64,000 nucleotides of DNA from Hemicordylus capensis (GCF_027244095.1 NC_069662.1:12984501-13048500), one strand, 5' to 3'; numbered from the stretch's first letter, positions 44,584 through 56,819 are shown. Made by a program: numbers and translations. Notes: generated by a model from the letters alone, not told the origin.

Positions 44584-44990
44584 GACCCGACGGGAAGAAA
44601 CAGTGCAGCTTCACTCTGATTGCATCAATTCTCATTCTTAATGCTTGTGTCCTGCATCAGCTTCCGCTTTCTAGTACCCCGACATAGATTAATTAGGAAG
44701 GGGCTGTAGCTCAGTGTTAGGGTGCCTACTCTGCTTGCCAACTCTGACATGTGCCAGGTAGAACGGTGACAGGGATACTCCAACACTGATCTAGGAAAGC
44801 CTAGTTTCAGTCCGAATTCCCCAAACCTCTTTGGAGAAAATCAGAGGTCTCTGGAGCTCCAAATGGTGGAAGGAGGTTTTTTCCTTCAATTGGGACTGGG
44901 GGAGGAAAGATCTGTCCTTAAAATCTGCCCGTATGCCCATACATTTCTTTCTTTCTTTTAAAAACTTTCTTAGGATGTTTTACAACTTAT

Positions 44991-45467
44991 AGGGGCTATT
45001 CACACGATGGGAGGAAATCAAGCTAGAGGAGGCTAGCCCGATTTCAACTCATTGTGAGAACCACCGGGCTCGGCTGCAAGCCACCCGGGTCACCCACTTA
45101 AGTAGCCCAGCAGTTAAACCAGGTTTGCGGAGCGAGCACTCCGTGAACCCGGTTTTTCTGCTTGTGAGTTGCCGTGGTGTGGCTCCGTGGCACAGCTACT
45201 CATGAGGAGACACACACCCCCGACTGAGAGGCTGAAAAGCAGCCTCCCGGCTCGGGGGTTTCTCCAGCATGCCCTAGCTTCCGAGGACTGCATGGCCACC
45301 GAACTCCCCAGCCCCAGCCAGCTCCATGACAGAGCTGATAGTCATGTGGGCGGCCACTGTGGCCGCCCAGAGCAGACTGTCTGCTTGTCTGCGGGGAGAG
45401 CGGGCTCAGCCCGCTCTCCCCGCTCACCATCCCCAGGCTGCTCCCATTGATCGTGAGAACCGCCTCA
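44991..45467. mobile_element. TIR element (GAGGC..TTCTCACGA family), copy 2
   Basis: The left end 'aggggctattcacacgat' and right end 'atcgtgagaaccgcctca' are inverted. The subterminal hairpin ('gctagaggaggctagc') and GC-rich body match copies 1, 3 and 4. There is no ORF. Confidence 0.65.
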
Positions 45468-45789
45468 TAATTTAAAAGTTACCAATTTCCAGGTTTCCCC
45501 TGAGTTGCTAGAGTTACATTACTTGTCCTGTGATTCTCAGAAGTTAGGTCATTTCTCCTGCGATTCTCTGATGTTAGGTCATTTTCTTTCGGGTTTCACA
45601 GTGAGTATCCCAGTACTCAAAAAATAATTTAGAGGTAGGTCAGGGAAATACCCAACCCCATTCCTGACCCTGACATTTTAAACTGTCCACAGGACCCCAA
45701 ACCGACATCTGTGGGATCGGGTGGGACTCAGTAACGACATATACAATAGTGTACACCCCTACTTATCCATGTTAATGAACGTGGGCTGT

Positions 45790-45970
45790 TAAAAGCTCCA
45801 TGGTAGAGCATTTGCTTTGCATGCAGAAGTTCCCAGGTTCAATCCCTGGCATCTCCGGGTAGGGCAGGAAAAGTCCCCATTTGAAACCCTGTCAAGCTGC
45901 TGCCAGTCAGTGTAGACAAGACTGGCTTATATTAACCAAGGGTCAGACTCAGCATAAGGCAGCTTCATAT
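45790..45970 (+). mobile_element. tRNA-derived SINE
   Basis: Box B 'ggttcaatccctggcatctc', then 'gctgccagtcagtgtagaca' and the tail 'cataaggcagcttcata'. It is the counterpart of 17637-18130 and 56820-57005. Confidence 0.65.
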
Positions 45971-46780
45971 TAAACTGGCAGCTGGGCACATCCAGCTGCT
46001 TTGCTGTCATTTATCACTTGTAGGCCACAGCTCTGCCTGCCTTCCTCCTCTCACTTTCTTGCTTACTACACTTCCTGCTCTTTGCTGTTTCCCTCGCTAC
46101 CAATATTTAGATTGTAAGCTGCTTGGGGCAGGGATGCCTGTTGCTGACCGTTACTCTGCAAATGGCTGTGTGCAAAGTTTATATAATCACAGTAATAATG
46201 CTTATAGAAAGTTGAAGGTTTTGTTCTGCATAACTGTATTGCAATCTGCAGAAATAAAGTTGATTTTCCATAGTAAAAGGAAACAGTTAAAATATTTTTT
46301 TAAAAAAATAAAAAATAAGGAAGTATTAAGAAAACCAGACCATTAAGAGGTTGTTTAAAAGCTGTCGGGTCAAATGAGAAGCTATCAGTTTGTGACATAT
46401 GCCTGCATTTATGTGTAAAATACTCTTGGAAATAAGTAAAATCCATGAAAAGCAGCTTTTGAGCATGGGGATTCACACCAGGGGGTTGCTAAGGCCAAAT
46501 CTGGAAAAAACTGCCTTGAACTTTATCATATCTTCTTCTTAGTCTCTTTTCAAAGTTTTTTCATACCCTCTGGGGCAGTGTTTTCTTCACCAAACATTTT
46601 TGGACTACAACTCCCATCATCCCAGTGACCAAAGGCTAGGGATGATAGGAGTTGTGGTCCAACAATATCTGTATATCTAAGCTGGAGAATCCATGCTCTA
46701 GTAGTTAAGTACCCTATTCTGGGAAACCCTACAGTAGCATCATAATCTTTCTCTCTGCAACTTCTCTTCATGAATGCCAT

Positions 46781-48285
46781 TTCTGCATCTAGCTTTCAAA
46801 GGCCATTTCTGCATGTAGGTTGCCCAGACCAAAATCTTGCCCAGACCACCAAAACAAAACAAACAGACAGACAGACAATCCCAGCCCCCGCAAAAAAAAC
46901 CCCAACAACATCTCATAACCTCCTTGGAAAATCCAGAAAAACACTCCCATTGGAAAGCATGGGAAATAAGGCCTCATATAGCTAGGAAAAGGCTAGAGCC
47001 ACAGTGACATAAGTTGTTAATATGGTTGCAGACTTCAAGCTGTTTTACTGCTGTGGGAGTAAGAACACTGGATTACATTACAGGGTTGTTGTCAACCACA
47101 GTTTCGTTCCCACCTAGGATATTAACAGTTCTCAGTGAAGAAATCATATAAAGTATTACAGTTGTCATCATTTCATTTTATACCTCCATTTATCATCTTA
47201 GAGCACTTCCATGCTATGGCATTTCATTTTGTGAATTTATGATATTATGGGAAGAGGCAGGGGTGCAGATCCCTCCGTAAGCATTTCAGGAGTCCCCCTT
47301 CTTTCACTGAATTTCCCCTGCCAAACCTAATAAGCCATATTTTCAATTTTGCTTCCTCCCAAAAAGTGTCTTTCCTCCCCCTCCCACAATGAAATTGAGG
47401 TGAAGAGTTAGTCTTGAAGCTTTACCCTCTTTCTGCACCTTTGGAGACAGGGTTACATCTATAAGGATTGTATGGAAATGTAGAACTGGGTGCCAATGAG
47501 CAGATAAAACAAGCCTGTTTTTAAAGGCATTGTCACCAGCTGATTCCTGAAGATCAGTCTGCTGTTAAAGCAAAAGGCAGATTGGAACCTTAATGGCTTG
47601 TATGGGGAGAACAAGTGAGGGCCAATCTTCCAATCCACCCCCCTCCACACACACACACAAATACCTCCACTTGGTTTCTTACACCAGCCACTTCCTATGG
47701 CATGTCTATAGTGTTGGAAGTTAAAGGACTTTGTGCTGTATCTTTGCCTCAGACAGTGGAGGACAGACTAGTGAGTCAGAGGGCCAGAGGGTCAAGACAT
47801 TTGTCATCCCTTCTCCACTACTCTGATGCTATCCCTTTGAAATGCAGATTGCTAATCTTAGGGGATTCAACTTCCTTCCTCCTTCTCTCTCTTCCTACCT
47901 GCCCGCCTACCTTGCAACATGGCAAGCTTCTCTCCCTGCACCAGAATCCATCTGCATCCAGCTAGATAGATAGATTAGAGATCCTAACTCCTCACTTTCC
48001 TATCTAGAATGGAGTTCCTTAATAAATGCCTTTTATATTGATTTGAAACTATGAATTGGCTCCAAGTTACTTTACTCTCAGCACACACGCATGCTTAACT
48101 AATCCGCTGTGTTGTGCCTCTGTGCACTCTGCTATAATGAGAAAGGGATTCTCTCACACAGAGAATTTCCAACATATAGTACACTATAGACAGTTAAACC
48201 AACTTCAACCCACTTAAAGTGTGCACTTTCAGAACACTATCATGGTTGTGGCTCTCAGCCAAGGAACAATTTGAGGAAATAAGGA
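46781..48285. other. Gene-free interval
   Basis: A few short frames (47615-47965 is the longest, 116 codons) have no domain or start context and are not conserved elsewhere. A MITE-like foldback word lies at 46605-46665. Nothing else is recognised. Confidence 0.4.
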
Positions 48286-48289
48286 AGCT

Positions 48290-50690
48290 TCTCTCTCTGT
48301 ACACTGTCCACCATGTAAAAATTAGCCCCCATTCTATATTTGAACAGGGAAACCAAAATGGACTCCAATTAGGCCCAGTTACATCCTTTGTAGCTTCAGG
48401 ACATGTTTTCCGTTCTGACCTGTCAGCAGCAGAATTCCCTGGACACCTGCCATAAAACTGCTGCATGGTGCAGAGGATTCTGGGAAGTGTTCTAACCAAC
48501 ACACTCAGTTCATTTGCAGGATATGGGCCAAGCCAGCTGAGATTCACCCATGCTCTGCATGAATAAAGGTGCACCCTAGAACATACCTGACATTCCTCTG
48601 CAGGTGAACAATTTAAGGTAAAACCAATCATGGTGAAGACCACTGCCACCTCATACTTGCAGTATGTTGAGTTCTTCCAGGGCATGTTTCATAGAATGGC
48701 TTACTTCTTTGTGCACTGAACTGATCAATATACCACTTCCTCAAGGGAGGCTAACAGTGGGGTACAACATAATCAGAAAAACAAAACAGATAATAAAGCA
48801 TTAAAACCAGCAATAAACAAAATTAAGAAAAAGTACAAAGCAACAAAATAACAGCTCCTGTGGCAACTTCAGATGGACCTCTCCAAATGATCTCCATAGT
48901 GAAGAAGACATTCTGTTACATTTCCAAGGATGGCCTGTATCAATTTTGCATAAGGTATGACTTTGCTCAGCTGGTCTCTCTGTAAGGCAGGCTGAATTAG
49001 GGAAAGAACCCAGGGCACGTGTGCGCGTGCAAAGCATTACTGGGAGCTTTGCAGAGCCGCAGCGGGGAAGGGGCGGCAGGGAGGTATCCTGCCGCCCCAA
49101 TTACTCACACTCGTGCGGGGCATCCTGGAACTTCTGGGGCGACGTGGCCACCCAATCCCTGCAGCCCTGCCGCCTCCGTGACAGAGCCAGCAGTCGTGAG
49201 AGCCCACTCTCCCCGCAGAACCCCCTCAGGTGGGTCTCAGTGATTGTGAGACTCACCTCAATGAGGTGGATGGGGCTAATGGAGCTCAGTGGTGAGTAAG
49301 GGGGAAGAAGGGCTTGTGTTTTTTGGGGGAAAGGGTTTGACACATTTAAGTTCTTAGTTGATTGTTTAACCCTACTGTCAAATAACATATAAGGGTTATG
49401 CTCACAACTAAATCTTTAGCAGATCTTTATTGTTACAGTCATTCGACCAGCAAAAAACAAAGTACAAAAGCTTTACATAAAAGTGAACTTTACATAAAAG
49501 CAGACTGGGTCAAATAAAGTAATAAACTGTTGAAACATAAAACGGAACCATAACACCCGAGTCCATCCATTACATAAAACAGAGGGCTCCATGCATTGTA
49601 ATAATCTAAAATTTAATTCAACCCAACCCCATATCTCGCTTCTCAACATTTCTTGTCCTAGTCTTATTAGCCAGAAAACAATACTTTGCCACGTTATAAG
49701 AGACTACATCCCAACGGTCTGTCAAAAGTAATTTCAGATAGAACTGTTCAGAACAACTGGAGTGTGCTGTTAAAAAAGGACTTATATATCTCTCCCGCAA
49801 AGTCCGATAAAACTGACAATTTTTACATGGGCCATTGATAACATGGGCCTTTGACTCCACTTCCCCAGAACCACAAGGGCAGACACGCTCCTTATAGGGG
49901 ATCTTACACTATCTCCCCTATACAACCATGAGAAGGCTGGCGGAGGGGAGGCAAGCACCTACCTCCCTTAGCTCAGTGCATTGAGGGAGCTCCACACTGC
50001 CTGGCCGCTCCTCACCCCCAGCTCTATGGTACACATGGCTATGGGAGTCAGGTGCAGCCACCAGCAGCTTGCTCACCTACACAACCAGGCAGTGAGTTAG
50101 GAGGTGCACCCACGTCTCTGTACTTCCCTTTTAGACCAGGTTTCAAACCCGGGATACTCAATGGGAGAGCATTGGGATAGGGAGCAATCCCAGTGGTTCT
50201 TATGAACAGCCCTCCCAGGCTAGCACTGCCCTACCCTCATTAAGAACTGTATATTTGTGAACTCTCCTGAAGAATGGAGGGGGGAGTTGTGCACTGAACT
50301 GATTGATTGAATGACCATTGTATGTGGGCACACACATATGAAGTCACACAATAAACTAACAACATTCACCACTAGATAGAACCTATTCCACTATCTCGAT
50401 ACGACACCATTTTGTGCCAAGTGTATTTGCAGGATGCTGGGAAAGCCAATGGGCAGGACCAGCTGACATTCTTAGGCAGCTGAAATTTTTAGGATAAGAT
50501 CAGTAATGGTGAGGAAGTTGTCCTTCAGGGGAGATTAACCTGCACTACTGCTGTGCTAATTCAACAACTCATGACAACTTTTATTGGAATAACTCCAGCT
50601 GTTGTTGATATAGGTGCCTATATCCACACAAGAATGTTCTGACCCATGTGCAGAGATAAAATTTACCATTTACTGGAAGCAGACCAGTTT
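48290..50690. repeat. Diverged upstream block of P4, broken by insertions
   Basis: 48310-48620 matches 8228-8650 and 30700-30960 ('cgttctgacctgtc', 'ggattctgggaagtgtt', 'gacattcctctgcaggtga'). The homology resumes near 50390 with 'tgctgggaaagcc' and runs into P4. Between them lie a LINE-tail-like block at 48720-48800 and a partial TIR element of the 18811 family at about 49010-49262. A gene-free stretch follows at 49263-50380. Confidence 0.5.
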
Positions 50691-50699
50691 CAGAAAAAT

Positions 50700-50871
50700 T
50701 GCAACCAATCAGAAGCTTTTGTTCTGGAGGAGGACCAGGCAGTGTACAAATATAAATGGAACTCTCTAAGCTAAAGGAATCAGAGTGGGTCAGAATAAAA
50801 TTGATTTCCTTCACCTGAGATCCTTTCATTGCTCTCACCCAAGGAGCTCATCCATTTCTTCGGTTTGGAGG
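50700..50871 (+). promoter_or_regulatory. P4: RNase promoter with non-coding exon 1
   Basis: CCAAT at 50705-50709 and TATAAAT at 50751-50757 are 46 bp apart, as in P1-P3, despite clear divergence elsewhere. The exon ends at 50871, before GTAAGT. The next coding exon is the type II gene at 54348 (acceptor CTAG at 54332-54335), giving an intron of about 3.5 kb that holds a SINE, a TIR element and repeats. Confidence 0.6.
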
Positions 50872-51329
50872 GTAAGTATGAGCTCCTTGTCCAACTTGTT
50901 CTGTGTCTGTTAGGACCATAGGAAGTGGCCTTATATCTAGTCAGACCACAGGTCCAGCTAGATCAGTATTGGCTAAAACAGGGCTGCAAATTCAGCCCTC
51001 CTGCTATTGGTCACTGTGGCTAGGGATGATGGGGGTTGTAGGCCAACACCAGCTGAAGGGCCAAAGTTGTGCATGTCTAGTCTACATTGACTGGCAGCAG
51101 CTCTCCAAGGTTTCAGACAGGAGTCTTTCCCAGCTCTCCCTTGAGATGCCCGGACTGTGTCTTGGTCAATGACCATAAATTTAAATAAATAAAAATGCCC
51201 AGGATGAAACCTGGGTCTTCCTTCATACAGAGCAGAAGCTCTATCACTGAGCTGCAGCCGCACCCCCAAATGTTCCTAGTTGCTCTCATTTTTGCATCCA
51301 TTTTATTTATGTATGTATTTATTTATTAC

Positions 51330-51540
51330 ATTTATATCCTGCTTTTCCTCCAGGGAGCCCAGAGCGGTGTACTACATACTTGAGTTTCTCCTCACAACAA
51401 CCCTGTGAAGTAGGTTAGGCTGAGAGAGAAGTGACTGGCCCAGAGTCACCCAGCAAGTAGCATGTCTGAATGGGGATTTGAACTTGGGTCTCCCCGGCCC
51501 TAGTCCAGCACTCTAACCACAACACCACGCTGGCTGGTGG
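51330..51540 (-). mobile_element. tRNA-derived SINE (Sauria-SINE-like), minus strand
   Basis: The reverse complement starts 'gccagcgtggtgttgtggtt', has box B 'aagttcaaatccccattcag' and 'ctgggtgactctgggccagt', and ends with 'aggatataaatgtaataaa'. It lies inside the presumed P4 intron. Confidence 0.75.
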
Positions 51541-51696
51541 CTATTAAACATATTAAACATATGTTTAATGTGTAGCTGCCAGCTGACCAGAAAACCACTG
51601 GCTGGCCTGATCTGCTGCCTTTAACATCAGCATGATTGGCAGAATTCAACAGGGGGAACTTTTTGCAGCATGGAGAAGAGCATAATCAGCAGCTTA

Positions 51697-52198
51697 TGAG
51701 GCGATTCTCACGACCAGTGGAAAGTGGGCAAAAGGAGCTTAGCCCGCTTTCCACGGACCGTGGAAACCACCGGGCTCTCAGGCAAGCCCAGGTTCCCCAA
51801 AGTGGGTAACCCACTTAAATACTCCTCCCCTTAGCCCAGGTTAGTGGAGCAACCGCTATGCTAACCTGGGTTTTTTGATTGTGTATTGCCGCGGTGCGGT
51901 TCTGTGCCTTAGCAACACATGAGGAGACCCGTGTCGGGAGGCTGTAAGTAGCTTTCCAGGCTCTGGGGTATCTCCAGCATGCCCCGTGCACATCCTGGAA
52001 CCTCCGGGGGGCGCGTGGCCCCCAATCCCTGCAGCCCCCGCTGGCTCCAACACGGAGCCAGCAGGAATGTGGGCGGCCAATCCGGCTGCCCAGGCCTGCA
52101 GCCTTGATCGTCTGCAGTGAAATCGTTTGCCTTGATCGTCTGCAGTTTCCCCGCAAACCCCCTTAGAGCAGGTCTCACCAATTGTGAGACTCGCCTCA
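51697..52198. mobile_element. TIR element (TGAGGC..TTCTCACGA family), copy 3, in the P4 intron
   Basis: The left end TGAGGCGATTCTCACGA and right end TTGTGAGACTCGCCTCA are inverted. The flanks join seamlessly to sequence that is continuous at 9210, 21398 and 31517 ('cagcagctaatg'), so the insertion point is defined and postdates the P-unit duplication. A subterminal hairpin and GC-rich body are present, with no ORF. Confidence 0.7.
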
Positions 52199-53115
52199 AT
52201 GTCTGCAGATCTGACTGCGGTTAAAGGCACAGTTGCAGAGTGCTAGAAAATGTTCACACCTAGCTTATTAGTAGCAAGTCTGGGCTGAACTAAATGAAAT
52301 ATTAGGCCTCACTTAACAAATTTCAGTCAAATACAAATGGCTCCTTTTCTGCTGATGGAAAATTCGGGGGTAGTTTTTCCCAGGTATTGTTCCACAGGAT
52401 AGCTTGCACACTTATTTCTGTAATATTGTTATCAACAATATTTATTCACTACTTTAAAAAAAAGTTCTCAGTGTTCACAGAGAAAAAAGAATAAGATGAT
52501 TCCTTATCCCAAAGTGGATCACGTTCTAAAGATGAAGACAAGGCAACAGCCAGTGGAAAGATACTGCACTGGTGCTGGATAGGAACAATTTCTCTCTGCC
52601 TGCTGGCAGTGTGAGCAACCACGTTAAATAGTGCCTCTTTGCCCAATTAGAAAGGGGTTTTTTTTTAACCCACTCATCCGATGGATGCTTAAAGTGGTGT
52701 ATAACATAACCATAAAAGCAAAAGAACAAACCAATCACTGACATCCAGACTCACTTACTCAAGGGGATTATTGCTCCATACAATTGTTTCCTTTCAGTAG
52801 GACTGCTCAGGTGTAATTTAGTCTGGATGACAGTCAATGAAGACATTAAAATCAGAAATAAACAAAAGAAAATCCAATGAGAAATAACAGAGATCACAAT
52901 GACTCAGCAACGTGAGAATGGTTATCTGAACAAAAAGGTTGTTTAGGCCACAAAGGATGCCTGGTCCTCTCCTATGGCACAAGGCCCACAAGGGCTGGCA
53001 GCAAAGCAGAAAAGGGGATGATAGCACCAAGGACAGCTCCATGGCACATGCTGATTCAAGCATGGCTGGAGTCAGACTGAGCTCTTAAATACATGTATGT
53101 ATGTATGTATGTATG
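52199..53115. other. Intron-like interval without gene
   Basis: 52205-52330 continues the P-unit homology ('tgcggttaaaggcacagtt'). 52430-52530 has an L2-like LINE-tail relic. A (TATG)n run is at about 53093-53117. No exon is seen. Confidence 0.45.
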
Positions 53116-54347
53116 TACACTGCCACAATTCCTGGGAAGCTCACAAGCAGGAAATGAAGGCATGCCCTCTCTTCTGCCACTGCTCCCCTGTAGCTTAGTA
53201 CTTAGTACAACTGGTATGCCAAGATATGTGGTATGTACATCTTAGTTCATGACAAATAATTAGGGCTGTTCATGTGGCCGTCAACTGGTTCAGGGAACCA
53301 CAGGAAGCAGGGAGTCCTTTCTTCGGCGAGCAACAGAACAGGGACCTCCCTTCTTCCCTGCAAGAAGGTCCTCTTCCATTCCAGCACCCCCGAGCCAGAT
53401 GGGAATCAATCCTGCTCAGGGGATGCTGGGAAGCCGGAAGTCCTCTCTCCAGAATGGGGACTTCCCTGCTTCTCTGCATGGGATATCGGTGGCAGGTGGC
53501 GGCCTGAAGGAGATGCATCAGTGGTGGGTCAGCTGCCACTGCCCTAGTGTGTGTCCCTATGGAGGGGAGGGTGCATGTTGCATTGAGGGGCACTAGGGCA
53601 GGGGGCCAAACATGGGCCTTGGCTGCCCTAGGTATGCCACTGGCTAGAGGAGTGAGAGAATGGGGTTCTTTAAACTTCTGAGGCCTTTGGAAAAAATGAT
53701 TTCAAGCTATAGGATCATCATATACTTTGACTATCATCTGATGCTTTGCTGTAAAGTTCCAGACTGATGGATGGGGGAACAAAAGGGGGAGCAGGAAGTA
53801 TCTTGGGAGGAGTGTCCACTACCCCTTGCTACCTTTTGGAGTCCTCCCTGCTACCGTCAGCACAAGACTGCTCTTTGAACCTCAGAAATTCATTGCCACC
53901 TGGAAGGAATTATAGGTATAAAATAGTTGCCTGCATGGGTCTTTATGCTAACTCATGTTGATATCTCCCTTTTTCAAGAGGGGAAAACAAAACAAAACAC
54001 TTTTATTGATCCCTCAAATATTGTTAAGAATGGCTCAAAACTCCTCTTGGTTGCAGATAACAGCTGTTTTCTTGTGGTGTTGAATACTTCTGACAGCTGT
54101 TTTGATCCTTTGCATGAAAGGGTTAAACACCTCCTATCAGTATTGCTCTAACCAAATTAGCAGCCCCCCTCTTCAATAACTGTTTTGAATTAAAATGGGG
54201 GGTGGGGGAGGACGTTGGGACCATAGAGATAGAAGGTTCAGTGCATGGCTGAGAGATGAGCACTTCCATCAGCACAGTGCCCCCTGGTGGCAAATTTGAG
54301 CCTTGATGGCAAAATGTTCTCCATTTTTTCTCTAGACAGCAGACAGG

Positions 54348-54800
54348 ATGAGGCCTTCAGAAGCAGCCTTTTACCTTCTCCTGGTGTTGCTGGTGGTAGA
54401 ACTGCTGCCTGAATCAACCTATGCCAACAACCCCCGATACGAGAAGTTCCTGACCCAGCACTATAACAATCCCAAGAGCAGTTTTAGTGGCAAATACTGC
54501 GATGCTATCATGTCCCAGCGGGGCCTCACCCGGCCTCAGTGCAAAGAAGTGAACACCTTCATCCACGACACCACAAATAATATCAAAGCTGTGTGCAAAG
54601 AGGGCGGGGAGCCCTATGGGCAGCTGCGGCGGAGTAAGGAGCACATGAAGGTCACCACGTGCAAGCTCAAGGGCAGCTCGACCCACCCCCGCCCACCATG
54701 CGATTACAGAGAAAACTCCTCACCCAGATACATCGTCATTGGCTGTGAAGATGGCTGGCCCGTCCACTACGATGAAAGCCAGATTGTGACAACTGTTTGA
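54348..54800 (+). CDS. Angiogenin-like RNase, type II
   Basis: This is a 150-aa precursor with a signal peptide of about 26 residues (ending STYA). The catalytic triad is His38 (FLTQH), Lys66 in CKEVNTF and His140 (PVHYDES), with six mature Cys. It is closest to the protein at 33382 (shared KSSFSGKYC, NNIKAVC.EGGEPYG and EHMKVTTCKLKG). It differs by a short insertion (THPRPPC) before the fifth Cys, and by Asn in place of the Asp that follows the catalytic His region. The acceptor CTAG at 54332-54335 is well formed, with a strong pyrimidine tract, 12 bases before the ATG. P4 is the nearest promoter. It is expected to be a secreted, active ribonuclease with possible host-defence or angiogenic roles, as in the family; the role here is inference. 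Confidence 0.93.
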   Translation: MRPSEAAFYLLLVLLVVELLPESTYANNPRYEKFLTQHYNNPKSSFSGKYCDAIMSQRGLTRPQCKEVNTFIHDTTNNIKAVCKEGGEPYGQLRRSKEHMKVTTCKLKGSSTHPRPPCDYRENSSPRYIVIGCEDGWPVHYDESQIVTTV

Positions 54801-54916
54801 GACCTGACGGGAAGAAACAGTGCAGCTTAACTCTGATTGTATCGCTTTTCTTTCTTAATGCTTGTATCCTGCATCAATTTCAGTCTTCTAGTACCCCAAC
54901 CAATATGGATTAATTA

Positions 54917-55112
54917 GGAAGGGGCTGTAGCTCAGTGGTAGATTGCCTACTCTGCAGGCAGATGGTCCCAGATTCACTCCCTGGAAGCATCTCCAGATAG
55001 GACTAGGTAAGCTTCCTGCCTGAGACCTTTGAGATCAGCTGCCAGTCAGTGTAGACAATACTGAGCTCCATGGTCCACTGGGCTGACTCAGTATAAGGAA
55101 ACTTCCAGGCAT
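54917..55112 (+). mobile_element. tRNA-derived SINE
   Basis: The head 'ggggctgtagctcagtggta' with a degraded box B 'agattcactccctgg' leads to 'gccagtcagtgtagacaata'. It is orthologous in position to 17347-17551. Confidence 0.7.
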
Positions 55113-55399
55113 CAGCTGGCCAAGAGATCCTGTACTCAATGCCTTCTGTCCAGCACTGCCTTCTCAACAGGGGTCTGCAAGGATGGGTCACGGAGGTCGG
55201 ACTTGGCTTGACATGGGTCAGGTTGAAGAGTATCGGGGTACTCCAACCCTAGGAAAGCCTAGTTTGGTTTGGAGTTCTCCAACCGTGTTTGGGGAAAATC
55301 ATAGCTCTCTGCAGCTCCAAATGATGGCAGAAGAGCCCCCCCCCATGCAACTGGGACTGGGGGAGGAAATAGCTGCTGCCCCTGATATCTGCCCGCCTA

Positions 55400-55620
55400 C
55401 CTGGTGGCGCAGTGGTAAAACTGCCGCCCTGTAACTAGAAGGTTATAAGTTCGATCCTGACCAGGGGCTCAAGGTTGACTCAGCCTTCCACCCTTCCGAG
55501 GTCGGTAAAATGAGTACCCAGAATGTTGGGGGGCAATATGCTAAATCATTGTAAACCGCTTAGAGAGCTTCCAGCTATAGAGCGGTATATAAATGTAAGG
55601 GCTATTGCTAGTGCTATTGC
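55400..55620 (+). mobile_element. tRNA-derived SINE, different family
   Basis: The head 'ctggtggcgcagtggtaaaa' with box B 'agttcgatcctgacc' precedes 'gaggtcggtaaaatgagtac' and 'gtaaaccgcttagagagctt', with the tail 'gcggtatataaatgtaaggg' and short GCTATT repeats. It is private to unit B4. A (TTTC)n run follows at 55652-55676. Confidence 0.7.
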
Positions 55621-55730
55621 TACCTTCTTGCTTGCCCACCTGCCTATACATTTCTTTCTTTCTTTCTTTCTTTCTTTTAAAAATGTTCTTAGGATGTTTT
55701 ACAACTTGAAGAGGATATTCTCACAATTGA

Positions 55731-56197
55731 AGAGGATATTCTCATGATCGCCCAAAAGCAGGCTAAGGGAGCCTAGCCCGCTTTGGGGCGATCATGTCCT
55801 GCATCGGGAGCCATGAAGCTCCTGTCAGCAAACCTCGCTAAGTACCCCTCCCCATAGACAAGGTTAATGGAGCGAGCACTCCGTTAACCTCACCTTTTTG
55901 CTCGTGTGTTGCCACGGCGCGCAGTGACACACGAGTAGACCCCCGACTGGGAGGCTGTAAGAAGCCTCCCGGGCTCGGGGGTCTCTCCAGGATGGCCCGC
56001 ATGCTCGCGCCAGGCATCCTAGAATTTCTGGGGGCCACGTGGCCTCTGCTGGCTCCTTGACTGAGTCAGCATTTGTGTGGGTGGCCGATTCGGCCGCCCA
56101 GGGCTGCCTCTTGATCATCTACGGGGAGAGCAGGCTAAGCCCACTCTCCCCGCAAACCCCCTTACAGCTCTTCACACGAATCATGTGAAGAGCCTCA
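55731..56197. mobile_element. TIR element (GAGGC..TTCTCACGA family), copy 4
   Basis: The left end 'agaggatattctcatgatcg' is preceded by a partial repeat of itself at 55710-55730. The right end is 'tcatgtgaagagcctca'. It is the counterpart of 44991-45467, so this copy predates the B3/B4 duplication. Confidence 0.65.
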
Positions 56198-56209
56198 CAG
56201 TTTAAACGT

Positions 56210-56600
56210 GGCTGATTTATTTATTATTTATTTATTTATTTATTTGATTTATATACCGCCCTTCCGAAATGGCTCAGGGCGGTTTACAATTAAAACAAGC
56301 CTCTAAAACAATAAAAAGCTAAAACAAATTAAAAACAATATAGCAACAATTAACCATTTAAAAACATTTTAAAACAGCAATTAAACAGTTTACTGTAATT
56401 AAAAGCCCCAAAATTGGGTTAGAATTTAAAAACCCTGGAAGGCCAAAGAAATACGTTTTAAGGGCTCTCCTGAAGGCTAATAGAAAATTCAAATTACGGA
56501 TTTCCGCAGGGAGCGCATTCCACAGCCCCGGAGCAGCTATAGAGAAGGCCTGCCTCTGAGTCGCCACCAGATGAGCTGGTGGTAACCTGGATTTCCCCTA
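56210..56600 (-). mobile_element. L2-like LINE 3' end with RT C-terminal remnant, minus strand
   Basis: The minus-strand frame at 56358-56567 carries the LINE ORF2 C-terminal motif (RQAFSIAAPGLWNALPAEIR, then FRRALKTYFF). It is followed by the family's 3' end ('tataccgcccttccgaaatg' on the plus strand) and an ATTT-rich tail at 56215-56245. It is 5' truncated. Confidence 0.75.
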
Positions 56601-56819
56601 AAATTCTTGGATGTTAGGTAAATTTCTTCTGAGTTTAATAGTGCATATCCCAGTACTTAAAATTTAGAGGCTCACCAGGAAAATACCTGACCCCAGTCCC
56701 AACCCTGACATTATAAAGAGACCACAGGATCCCAAACCAACATTTGCTGGCCAAGGCTGGATCAGAAAACCTGATACCGACATTTACAATAGTGCATACC
56801 CTGCTTATCAGTATGTAAC

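Larger units (their letters stand above)
42775..46780. repeat. Type II unit B3
   Basis: It is collinear with unit B4 (53120-58140): dispersed repeat, 'agggaaccacaggaagcagg' block, coding exon, SINE remnant, TIR element, SINE, and the 'attgtaagctgcttggggca' block. B3 has no P unit, although B2 and B4 are preceded by one. Confidence 0.7.
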
